Part shown: positions 7,484 to 13,925 of the stretch, in pieces
How the letters are laid out: the number at the start of each line of letters is the position of its first letter
How positions within the stretch are numbered: the first letter of the stretch is position 1
Assembly (NCBI GenBank): GCA_021795255.1
Contig: JAJYPQ010000063.1
Coordinates: forward strand, 1 to 13,925
Direction of reading: 5' to 3'
Origin: Pseudomonadota bacterium
Lineage (GTDB): Bacteria; Pseudomonadota; Gammaproteobacteria; Acidiferrobacterales; Acidiferrobacteraceae
DNA: 13,925 bases
Translations under genes and position numbers: made by a program
The notes under the pieces: generated by a model
The model's database searches: none
What the model saw: only the letters and a program-made list of their open reading frames with translations
Told to the model about the DNA's origin: nothing

Positions 7484-8184
7484 TGCGCGTGCGGCCTTCC
7501 CACGAGCGCGGACTCGCCGAACATGGGTGGCTTGCGAGCCGTCATACCTTTTCGTTTGCCGATTACCATGATGCCAACGAGATGGGCTTTGGCGACTTGC
7601 GCGTCATCAATGAAGACACCATAGCGGGCGGCGGCGGGTTTCCCGCCCATCCGCATCGCAATATGGAGATCCTGACCTATGTCTTGGCCGGGGCCTTACG
7701 CCACGAAGACAGCATGGGCCATGGCTCTATCATTAAAGCCGGGGACGTGCAGCGCATGACCGCAGGCACTGGGGTCGTCCATAGCGAGGCCAACGCCGCG
7801 GCCGACGAACCCGTCCATTTGTTCCAAATCTGGCTTTTGCCGGATCGCACGGGCTACCCTCCAGAGTACGAGCAAATGACTCCCTCGAAGGCCTTGCGTC
7901 AAGGACGGTTTCAGACCTTGGCCTCGGGTTCACCCCAGGAACCGGGGCTCCATTGGCATCAGGACGCGCGGCTTTTGACAGCGGAGCTGGCGGCGGGGAC
8001 GGACGCGAACTATCCGCTCGGTCCCGGTCGGCGCGCCTACCTCCATGTCATAGACGGGACCCTGCGTTGCGGCGCGCTTTTACTCGGCGCCGGCGATGGG
8101 TGCCGTATTGAACAAGAGACGGCCATCCCTCTCGCCTCATCACAGGACACCCGGATCCTCCTTTTTGACCTCCGCGGGCCTTGA
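7480..8184 (+). CDS. Pirin family cupin protein (YhhW-like, putative quercetinase)
   Basis: A 234-residue bicupin, close to E. coli YhhW (231). The pirin metal ligands are visible in the N-terminal cupin: HPHRNMEIL with His57 and His59, and GVVHSE with His101 and Glu103. Family signatures [31 protein letters not shown] and [11 protein letters not shown] are intact. YhhW cleaves quercetin in vitro, but the natural substrate of bacterial pirins is mostly unknown. The ATG at 7480 overlaps the wrbA stop as ATGA, so the two are probably co-translated; an ATG at 7483 would drop one residue. The stop codon TGA lies inside the -35 hexamer of the next operon. Confidence 0.92.
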   Translation: MMRVRPSHERGLAEHGWLASRHTFSFADYHDANEMGFGDLRVINEDTIAGGGGFPAHPHRNMEILTYVLAGALRHEDSMGHGSIIKAGDVQRMTAGTGVVHSEANAAADEPVHLFQIWLLPDRTGYPPEYEQMTPSKALRQGRFQTLASGSPQEPGLHWHQDARLLTAELAAGTDANYPLGPGRRAYLHVIDGTLRCGALLLGAGDGCRIEQETAIPLASSQDTRILLFDLRGP

Positions 8185-8209
8185 CATTGCATACCGCTCG
8201 GTATGGAAT
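8181..8209 (+). promoter_or_regulatory. Promoter of the tetR-efflux operon
   Basis: A consensus -35 TTGACA (8181-8186), a 17-base spacer and TGGAAT (8204-8209, four of six -10 bases). The -35 overlaps the pirin stop codon. Transcription would begin at about 8215-8217, on or beside the tetR ATG at 8216, predicting a leaderless message. No full ribosome site precedes the ATG; only GGAA seven bases upstream could serve. Confidence 0.65.
8187..8208. promoter_or_regulatory. Probable TetR operator (22-bp palindrome)
   Basis: CATACCG (8190-8196) and CGGTATG (8199-8205) form a perfect inverted repeat around CT. The symmetry extends outward by TT/AA with one mismatched pair (G8189/G8206), giving nine of ten matching positions per arm. 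The dyad fills the spacer and enters the -10 of the promoter just before the TetR gene, which is the classic place for an autorepressing TetR dimer. I did not notice a second perfect copy elsewhere in the window. Confidence 0.75.
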
Positions 8210-8215
8210 GCCGCG

Positions 8216-8878
8216 ATGGCGACCCAAGGTCTATCGACGCGCGCGCGGCTCTTACAAGCGGCCTTTGCCGAGTTCCAAGAACAGGGATATAGGCAAGCCC
8301 GCTTAAGTCGCATTCTGGCGGCGACCGGGGTCACGAAGGGCGCGCTCTATCATCATTTCTCCGACAAATGGGCGCTGGCCTTGGCCGTCATCGACCAAAC
8401 CCTGGCCGCCTCTATCGACACCACCTGGATCGCACCCTGGAGCTTGGGTCCCCACGCGGTGGGCGGGCTCGTGAGCGCGGTACGCCACCATTTCGCCTCG
8501 CTCGGCGAGGAGACCATGGCCTCGGGCTGCCCCCTCCGGCATCTGTTCACGGACATGGCGGCCCAAGACGAGCGCTTTCCGGATGATCTCGAACGTCTGC
8601 TGGCCCGTCCGCGAAGCGCGCTCGTAGGCTGTCTCGCCGCGGCGCGCACGAGCGGCATCGTGCGCGCCGACCTCGACTGCGAGGCCGCGGCCCTATTCAT
8701 CCTGTCCGCCTGGAGAGGGTGCTGGGGGCTGGCCCGGGATGGGCGCTCGGTAAAGGCCGCGCAGTCCTGCGGGGAAGAGCTGTTACGATACTTAGAGTCA
8801 TTGGCGGCGTTGCCGATTGCAGAGACCCACGAGGCCCGGCTCGACCACCCGGCGCGATCCGTATTCGGGGGCTTCTAG
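8216..8878 (+). CDS. TetR/AcrR-family repressor of the adjacent efflux operon
   Basis: A 220-residue regulator. The N-terminal TetR helix-turn-helix (about 8-54) shows TRARLLQAAFAEFQEQGY, ILAATGVTKGALYHHFSDK and the turn expected for the recognition helix near 38-46. The ligand domain contains GCPLRHLFTDMAAQDERF and a VRADLDCEAAALFI segment, typical of the LmrA/YxaF-like TetR C-terminal group. I chose ATG 8216 since the open frame further upstream lies within the pirin gene and operator. It is followed after 53 bases by the outer-membrane channel, adaptor and transporter genes on the same strand, so it most likely represses itself and the pump until a small molecule, unknown here, releases it. 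Confidence 0.93.
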   Translation: MATQGLSTRARLLQAAFAEFQEQGYRQARLSRILAATGVTKGALYHHFSDKWALALAVIDQTLAASIDTTWIAPWSLGPHAVGGLVSAVRHHFASLGEETMASGCPLRHLFTDMAAQDERFPDDLERLLARPRSALVGCLAAARTSGIVRADLDCEAAALFILSAWRGCWGLARDGRSVKAAQSCGEELLRYLESLAALPIAETHEARLDHPARSVFGGF

Positions 8879-8931
8879 GTGCCGCCGACTTCGTTTCGAA
8901 AGGCATTCTGTGGTCTTGGATCCTGCTTGCG

Positions 8932-10389
8932 ATGAGGCGAGTGCAGCTGGTTCGAACCACGATGGTTCTCGGAGCGGCGCTCTGTACGGCCGCTCTCATG
9001 AGTTGCGTCCCCCCGCCCCGAGTGCCTCTTGCCACCATGCGGCGTAGCGTCCCTTCGTTTACGACGGTGCGCGCCGCTTTGACCCACGCGGGCCTGCACC
9101 CCGGGAGGTGGCCGACGACGCACTGGTGGCGCCGCTTCCATGACCCCGAACTCACGCAACTGATTCACCAGGGGCTTGCGGCCAGCGGCCACATCAAGGC
9201 GGCCTTGGCCCACGTCCGGGCGGCGCGTGCGAGCTATCGCTTAGCGGCCAGCGCCAACGGTCTTTCGCTAGCGGCCCGGGGCCGCGTCCAACGGGAACGC
9301 GCCTCGGCAACAGGCCTCATCCCACCGCCATTTGCCGGGCACGTCTTCAATTACGGGACCCTCGGACTAAACGCCCACTATGACCTCGCGTTCTGGGACC
9401 GCCAGCACGCCGCCGTCAAGGCCGCCCTGGGCGAGGTCGCGGCGAGCGCAGCCGAGGCTGCCGAGGTGCGTCTTGTCGTCAGCACCGAGATCGCCGCGCG
9501 CTATTGGGATTTCGCCTGGGCGGCAAGCCGCGTGCGCTCGGCGCGTGCGCTTTACCGTGTCCGCGCTCGCATCGCAGGCCTTTTACAGGCTCGCTATCAC
9601 GCCGGCTTAGCGAGCGCCATCCAGGCGGAAAACGCCGAGGCCGCGCTTGCGGCGGCCGCCATGCGCGTCCATGCCGCCCGGATCGGCCTGCTTCGCACCC
9701 GCTTAGCCTTGGCCGCCCTCGTGGGCCGCGGGCCCCGGTTTGCCGATCGGCTTTCGCGGCCTCGTCCAGGGCGTCTTCCGGCGCTCAATTTTCCGCGCGG
9801 CATCCGCATCGATTTGCTGGCCCGCCGCCCAGACATTGAAGTTCGCTACTGGCAGGTCAAGATCGCCGCCGCCGGCCGTGCAGAGGCGCGTGCGCGCTAC
9901 TATCCCAACGTATCCCTGGATGGGGCCTTGGCCTATCAAAGCATCACTCTTAGCACCTTGATCGATCCCGCCAACATCGCGGCGGCCGTGGGCCCGGCCA
10001 TTAATCTTCCGCTTTTTGGCAGCGGGGCGCGGGGCGCCGGACTGAGCGCTAGTCGCGCCCGCTTCGATAGCGCCGTCGACCGTTACAACGCCGCGATCAT
10101 AGGCGCTGTGAACCGGGTCGCCTATGCGCTCTTAGCCCTTGCCGGGGCGCGCCAAGAATGGCAAGAGGCTAAGGACCAAACGCGCTATGCCAAGCGCGCC
10201 TTCTCGCTTGTGACGACGCGCCGCAAGGCCGGCATCGTCGGGGCCTTGTCAGCCCGCCGCGCCCGACTGTCGCTGGTCGCCGCACGCCAGACCGAAGCGC
10301 AGAGCCGCGCCCGCGTCTTAAAGGCCTTGGTGGCGGTCATCAAAGGCCTAGGGGGCGGCTATCACGCCCTGAATCATGGCCATACTTAA
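8932..10389 (+). CDS. Outer-membrane factor lipoprotein, NodT/OprM family
   Basis: A 485-residue TolC-like outer-membrane channel of the NodT group. The N-terminus MRRVQLVRTT followed by a hydrophobic run and the lipobox LMSC (Cys25) predicts a lipid-anchored protein. Two repeats of the family are seen: WWRRFHDPELTQLI with long Ala-rich helices (about 60-260), then a second half with RRPDIEVRYWQ, RARYYPNVSLDG and NLPLFGSGARGAGL. Such proteins form trimeric channels joined to an adaptor and an inner-membrane pump. The exact start is uncertain: ATG 8932 gives a good basic n-region but has no strong ribosome site; GTG 8941, three bases after GAGG, is possible. The frame is also open upstream into the tetR end, which lacks signal-peptide character. 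It is 20 bases from the adaptor gene. Confidence 0.92.
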   Translation: MRRVQLVRTTMVLGAALCTAALMSCVPPPRVPLATMRRSVPSFTTVRAALTHAGLHPGRWPTTHWWRRFHDPELTQLIHQGLAASGHIKAALAHVRAARASYRLAASANGLSLAARGRVQRERASATGLIPPPFAGHVFNYGTLGLNAHYDLAFWDRQHAAVKAALGEVAASAAEAAEVRLVVSTEIAARYWDFAWAASRVRSARALYRVRARIAGLLQARYHAGLASAIQAENAEAALAAAAMRVHAARIGLLRTRLALAALVGRGPRFADRLSRPRPGRLPALNFPRGIRIDLLARRPDIEVRYWQVKIAAAGRAEARARYYPNVSLDGALAYQSITLSTLIDPANIAAAVGPAINLPLFGSGARGAGLSASRARFDSAVDRYNAAIIGAVNRVAYALLALAGARQEWQEAKDQTRYAKRAFSLVTTRRKAGIVGALSARRARLSLVAARQTEAQSRARVLKALVAVIKGLGGGYHALNHGHT

Positions 10390-10409
10390 CGGCTCACGGT
10401 AGGAGACGC

Positions 10410-11576
10410 ATGAATACCTCAACAGATGCCGTCGTCAGTCGAGCCAGAAGCCGCAAACGGGCCCTCTGGGGACTCGTTTTGCTGTTTGTCGTAGTCGCCC
10501 TAGGCTATCTCGGGTACTGGGTTCTGATCGGACGCTTTTATGTGAGCACAAACGATGCCTACGTCCGGGGCAACCTCGTAACGCTCACCGCGCGCGTACC
10601 GGGAACCGTGATCTCGATCGCGGCCGACAACACCGATCTCGTCTCCGCCGGACAGCCGATCGTAGTCCTCGATCCGACCACAGCCCGTCTGCGCCTGCGC
10701 TCAGCAACGAGCGCCTTGGCGCTCGCGGTACGTGAGGCGCGAGCCCAACGCGCGCACTTGCGCGCCCTTGAAGCCAACACCCGCGCCGCCTATGCGCTCT
10801 ATCAAGAAGCGCTAGGCGACGAACGGAGGCGCCAGCGCCTCGTGCCCTTGCACGCCATCTCCACGGAGATTTGGCAGCACAGCGTGGCCCACGCCGCGGT
10901 GCAAAAAGCCCGCTACCTCGCCGCGCGCGCCGCGGTCGCGGCGGTGGCAGCAGAAGTCGGTACCGGACCGATCGCGCGCTTGCCGGATATACGCAAGGCC
11001 GCCACTGCAGTGGCCTTTGCCTACGCCGATTTGGCGCGCTGCATCGTCCGCGCGCCGGTATCGGGCTACATTGCCAAGCGCCACGTGCAGCTAGGGCAGC
11101 ACCTGGTCCCAGGCCGCACCTTGATGGTCATTATCCCCCTGCACCAATTATGGGTCACGGCGAACTTCAAGGAAAACGAGATCGGTTCCTTGCGTCTTGG
11201 GCAAACCGCCCGGGTGGTGGCCGAGGTCTACGGGGGCTCTGTCGTTTACCACGGACGCATCATCGGGATCGGGGCTGGCACCGGCTCCGCATTTGCGCTG
11301 CTGCCGCCCAGCAACGCGACCGGCAACTGGATCAATATCGTGCAGCGCATCCCCGTGCGCGTGAGCCTCCCAAAGACCCTCCTCCGTCGGTACCCCTTAC
11401 GAGTCGGCCTGACCGCGACCGTTACCGTCAATATCCATACTACGAGCGGCCACACCCTCGCCTTGCATGCGCGCCCAGGTTTCCGCTATCACACGCGCGT
11501 CTACGGGCAGAGCGCCGCCAAGGCCCAAGCGCTGATCCAGCGCATCTTGATCGCCAACGGCGCGCGGCGGGGATAG
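10410..11576 (+). CDS. EmrA/HlyD-family periplasmic adaptor
   Basis: A 388-residue membrane-fusion protein. One N-terminal membrane helix (about 18-40) follows a basic stretch RARSRKR. The barrel-sandwich halves are DAYVRGNLVTLTARVPGTV (49-67, first) and CIVRAPVSGYIAKRHVQLGQ (second), separated by an Ala/Arg-rich helical hairpin. Next comes the LWVTANFKENEI segment typical of EmrA partners of DHA2 pumps. The protein would bridge the inner-membrane transporter and the NodT channel. AGGAG (10401-10405) lies four bases before the ATG. The stop is separated from the transporter ATG by three bases. Confidence 0.94.
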   Translation: MNTSTDAVVSRARSRKRALWGLVLLFVVVALGYLGYWVLIGRFYVSTNDAYVRGNLVTLTARVPGTVISIAADNTDLVSAGQPIVVLDPTTARLRLRSATSALALAVREARAQRAHLRALEANTRAAYALYQEALGDERRRQRLVPLHAISTEIWQHSVAHAAVQKARYLAARAAVAAVAAEVGTGPIARLPDIRKAATAVAFAYADLARCIVRAPVSGYIAKRHVQLGQHLVPGRTLMVIIPLHQLWVTANFKENEIGSLRLGQTARVVAEVYGGSVVYHGRIIGIGAGTGSAFALLPPSNATGNWINIVQRIPVRVSLPKTLLRRYPLRVGLTATVTVNIHTTSGHTLALHARPGFRYHTRVYGQSAAKAQALIQRILIANGARRG

Positions 11577-11579
11577 GCC

Positions 11580-13115
11580 ATGGCTGCCAAAGCCCCCGAG
11601 ATACCGCTCGCCCTCATCACCCTCGCGCTGTCGCTTGGGACGTTCATGCAGGTTTTGGACACCTCGATCGCCAATGTGTCGATACCGACGATCGCGGGCG
11701 ATCTGGCCGTCAGCCCCGACCAGGGGGCATGGGTTATCACCTCGTTTGCCGTCAGTAACGCCATAGCGCTTCCTATGACCGGCTTTTTGGCGCGCCGGAT
11801 CGGCGAGGTTCGGCTCTTCGTCTTCGCGACTCTCCTTTTTACTCTGTCCTCATGGGCCTGCGGGCTGGCTTTGAACCTCCCCATGCTGTTGTTTTTCCGG
11901 GTCGTCCAGGGGGCGATGGGCGGCCCCATGATCCCCTTATCGCAAAGCCTGCTTTTGCGCAGCTATCCTCCGGAAAAAAAGGGGTTTGCACTCGCGCTGT
12001 GGTCGATGACCGTGGTGGTGGCCCCGATTCTCGGGCCGATACTCGGGGGCTACATCACCGAGGACATCTCGTGGCCGTGGATCTTTTATATCAATATCCC
12101 GATCGGGATCTTCACCGCGTTCACGGTCTGGGAGACGCTGGCCCACAAGGAGACCCCGCGCCAACACGTCCCGATCGACACGATCGGTATCGCCCTACTC
12201 GTGGTCGGGGTCGGTGCCCTGCAAATCATGCTCGACAAAGGCAATGACCTGAACTGGTTTGGGTCGAATACAATCATTGCCCTAGCGATCGTGGCGACGG
12301 TGGCTTTGGCCTTCTTTATCGCCTGGGAGCTCACCGACGAACATCCGGTCGTCGATCTCAGGCTGTTTAAGATTCGCAATTTTACGGTCGGCACGACCGC
12401 CATGAGCCTCGGTTATCTCGTGTTCTTTGGCGGCATTGTCATCTTCCCGCTGTGGCTCCAGACGAATCTCGGCTATACGGCGGTATGGGCTGGTCTCGCG
12501 GCCGCGCCCATAGGTGTGCTCTCGGTCATTCTGTCGCCTATGGTCGGCCGCTTTATTCATCGCGTGGATTTACGCCTCATCACCACCATCTCGTTTCTGA
12601 TTTTCGCCTGGGTGTCGTTTTGGACGAGCACGTTCCCAAGCAACGTCAGCTTCGCGGATCTGATCGCTCCACGCTTAGTCCAAGGCGCGGCCATGGCCAC
12701 CTTTTTCGTACCCACCGTCACCTTGTTGTTGTCGGGGCTCCCCCAATCGCGGGTCGCGAGTGCGGCCGGGCTTTCCAACTTCATGCGCTTACTCGCGGGC
12801 TCCTTTGGGACCTCTCTTAGCATCACCTTATGGACGCGTCGGGCCACGTTTCATCGTTATCGGCTGAGAAGCAACCTCACACCCGAGAGTCCCGCGGTCC
12901 ATCACAGCTTAAGGATCCTAGAGCAGCACGGCCTGTCTTATCATGCCGCAGTCGGAGTGCTCATGGGGCTTGCCCGTAGCCAAGGCGTAGTCATGGCGAC
13001 CGAGGATTTCTTCTGGCTGTCGGGATGGATATTCCTGGCGCTTCTGGTGTTGATCTGGTTTGCCAAACCCCCGTTTGGTTCACCCGACTCAGGCGCTGGT
13101 GGGGGCGCCCACTAG
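11580..13115 (+). CDS. EmrB-family DHA2 multidrug efflux transporter (MFS)
   Basis: A 511-residue inner-membrane protein with about 14 hydrophobic segments, the normal size and topology for EmrB/QacA-type proton antiporters. The family motifs are present: MQVLDTSIANVSIPTIAGDL in helix 1, GFLARRIGEVRLF (motif A), RVVQGAMGGPMIP (motif B) and APILGPILGGYI (antiporter motif C), followed by WPWIFYINIPIG. It would export drugs or aromatic compounds using the proton gradient, through the adaptor and channel encoded upstream. The ribosome site GGGGATAGG overlaps the adaptor's end, so the two are probably translationally coupled. The C-terminus is a short Gly/Ala-rich tail. The substrate cannot be read from sequence; hydroxybenzoates or pigment precursors are one possibility from context. 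Confidence 0.95.
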   Translation: MAAKAPEIPLALITLALSLGTFMQVLDTSIANVSIPTIAGDLAVSPDQGAWVITSFAVSNAIALPMTGFLARRIGEVRLFVFATLLFTLSSWACGLALNLPMLLFFRVVQGAMGGPMIPLSQSLLLRSYPPEKKGFALALWSMTVVVAPILGPILGGYITEDISWPWIFYINIPIGIFTAFTVWETLAHKETPRQHVPIDTIGIALLVVGVGALQIMLDKGNDLNWFGSNTIIALAIVATVALAFFIAWELTDEHPVVDLRLFKIRNFTVGTTAMSLGYLVFFGGIVIFPLWLQTNLGYTAVWAGLAAAPIGVLSVILSPMVGRFIHRVDLRLITTISFLIFAWVSFWTSTFPSNVSFADLIAPRLVQGAAMATFFVPTVTLLLSGLPQSRVASAAGLSNFMRLLAGSFGTSLSITLWTRRATFHRYRLRSNLTPESPAVHHSLRILEQHGLSYHAAVGVLMGLARSQGVVMATEDFFWLSGWIFLALLVLIWFAKPPFGSPDSGAGGGAH

Positions 13116-13221
13116 GGCGGCGGCCTCGCACCTGCGCGACCGGGTGTCTGAAGGCCGCTTCGGGATGATGACAGCGCCCCGGACCTCCTCGCCGCCGAAC
13201 CGCGGAAACACCGAAATCCGA

Positions 13222-13251
13222 CTGGCACCGAATTCAGCAATTTGATAGGAT
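13222..13251 (+). promoter_or_regulatory. Candidate promoter of the glycosyltransferase gene
   Basis: CTGGCA (13222-13227) and TAGGAT (13246-13251) lie 18 bases apart, each matching four of six sigma-70 bases. The predicted start would be at about 13258, the gene's ATG, which would again give a leaderless message. The same AGGA (13247-13250) is equally well placed as a ribosome site seven bases before the ATG, so this is either a promoter element or a ribosome site of a longer mRNA. The rest of 13116-13257 shows no clear terminator or gene. Confidence 0.25.
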
Positions 13252-13257
13252 CTTTTC

Positions 13258-13925
13258 ATGTCTCCCGTTGGCAAATCGCGGCCGATCGCGGCCATCCTTA
13301 TCCTCGCGATTTTGGTTTTGACTCTGGTCCCACTGGCACTGCGGCCGCTTCTGAATCTCAACGAGGGTCTGTACGCCGAAGCAGCGCGCGAGATGCTCCA
13401 CCACAACCCGCTTATCCCGCGCCTAGACGGCCTTCCCTATCTCGAAAAGCCGCCCATCTTCTACTGGCTTGTGATGCTGTCGTACAAAATTTTCGGGGTC
13501 GGTAAGTTCGCCGCCCGCCTGCCTTCGGCGCTGGCCGCGCTGGGGACCCTGGCCGTGGTTTACCGTTTTGCGAAGAATCGATCGGCAGCCCCGACCTGGC
13601 CGGCCTTGATCCTGTTTTCCTCGGTGGGCTTCTACATCATGTCGCAACTCGCGATGTTCGACATGACCTTCACGCTCTTCCATACGATCACGCTGCTGGC
13701 GTTTTTCAGTTATATGGAGAAGCCAGAAGAACCCTGGCGATTGCTGCTGGCGGCCGCCGCCAGCGCTTTAGCCTGCCTTACCAAGGGTTTGATCGGCATC
13801 GTCCTGCCGGGGCTTATTGTCGTGCTGTTCCTATTGATCGAACGCGAGACCATCCGCTGGCGCCACTTCCTCCTCGCCTGGGGGGTATTTTTCATCATTG
13901 CCCTGCCGTGGCACGTAGATCGGAA
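13258..13925 (+). CDS. ArnT/PMT-like GT-C glycosyltransferase, N-terminal part (cut by window edge)
   Basis: The frame is open from ATG 13258 through the window end, giving 222 codons. The protein is a polytopic membrane enzyme: first membrane helix at about 10-30, then the periplasmic loop NEGLYAEAAREML (35-47), YLEKPPIFYWL (61-71), a FDMTFTLF segment with Asp135, and LTKGLIGIVLPG. These are the conserved parts of ArnT/PMT (GT39/GT83) enzymes, which move a sugar from a polyprenyl-phosphate donor to lipid A or protein in the periplasm. The usual first-loop Asp-Glu pair is Asn35-Glu36 here. AGGA lies seven bases before the ATG. The C-terminal half is outside the window, so donor and acceptor cannot be named. 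Confidence 0.87.
   Translation, partial: MSPVGKSRPIAAILILAILVLTLVPLALRPLLNLNEGLYAEAAREMLHHNPLIPRLDGLPYLEKPPIFYWLVMLSYKIFGVGKFAARLPSALAALGTLAVVYRFAKNRSAAPTWPALILFSSVGFYIMSQLAMFDMTFTLFHTITLLAFFSYMEKPEEPWRLLLAAAASALACLTKGLIGIVLPGLIVVLFLLIERETIRWRHFLLAWGVFFIIALPWHVDR

Noticed and set aside
10871..11758. A 295-codon plus-strand frame across the adaptor and transporter genes
   Set aside because: It overlaps two clear family genes in another frame; the product is Arg/Pro/Gly-rich low-complexity sequence typical of a frame shadow.
13060..13257. Possible small gene after the transporter
   Set aside because: Short frames on both strands have no domain, ribosome site or codon pattern like the neighbours; treated as intergenic.
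1..13925. Mobile element, CRISPR, tRNA or phage remnants
   Set aside because: No transposase, integrase, repeat array, cloverleaf-like sequence or target-site duplication was seen; composition looks even across the window.

Overview
This window is GC-rich, gene-dense bacterial chromosome with no RNA genes, insertion sequences, CRISPR arrays or gene-free stretch over 300 bases. The gene families (YbiT-type ABC-F protein, RmuC, WrbA/pirin, EmrAB-type pump, XanB2-like chorismatase with a xanthomonadin/aryl-polyene ACP) suggest a gammaproteobacterium. GC content and gene mix would suit a Xanthomonadales relative or an acidophilic chemolithotroph such as Acidiferrobacter, but that genus-level idea is a guess.

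Left region (1-3343): the edge of an aryl-polyene/xanthomonadin-like pigment cluster. Reading leftward, a chorismatase (2355-1405) overlaps a MipA/OmpV-type outer-membrane barrel (1408-536) by GTGA, followed by an acyl carrier protein (438-172) and the first 47 codons of a probable LPLAT/LpxL-like acyltransferase (141-1, cut by the window edge). A membrane-anchored CE4 polysaccharide deacetylase (2522-3343) is divergent, and its relatives are known to me from such clusters. Chorismatase would supply the hydroxybenzoate starter, ACP would carry the growing chain, and the acyltransferase would attach it to a lipid.

Middle region (3317-8184): housekeeping and stress genes. Leftward, an HxlR-type regulator (6791-6390) overlaps rmuC (6393-5020) by ATGA, and the ABC-F gene ybiT (4942-3317) follows; its 3' end overlaps the deacetylase gene by 27 bp on the opposite strand. 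Divergent from the regulator are wrbA (6875-7483, quinone reductase) and a pirin gene (7480-8184), also ATGA-overlapped. This resembles a redox/quinone-responsive module. The short AT-rich space between the two arms carries a perfect 10-bp palindrome placed where both promoters would lie.

Right region (8181-13115): a self-contained tripartite efflux operon, tetR (8216-8878), NodT-type outer-membrane lipoprotein (8932-10389), EmrA-like adaptor (10410-11576) and EmrB-like DHA2 transporter (11580-13115). Its promoter has a consensus -35 TTGACA overlapping the pirin stop codon and a near-perfect 22-bp palindrome filling the spacer, the layout expected for TetR autorepression. The predicted transcription start falls on the tetR ATG, so that mRNA may be leaderless. 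At the right edge lies the 5' part of an ArnT/PMT-like GT-C glycosyltransferase (13258 onward).

The whole reads as ordinary families in a suggestive arrangement: hydroxybenzoate/pigment synthesis, quinone reduction and a TetR-controlled pump sit within 13 kb. I see no clearly undescribed system. The points most worth following are the outer-membrane barrel translationally coupled to chorismatase, the efflux operator and possible leaderless mRNA, and the possible link between aromatic-precursor synthesis and efflux.
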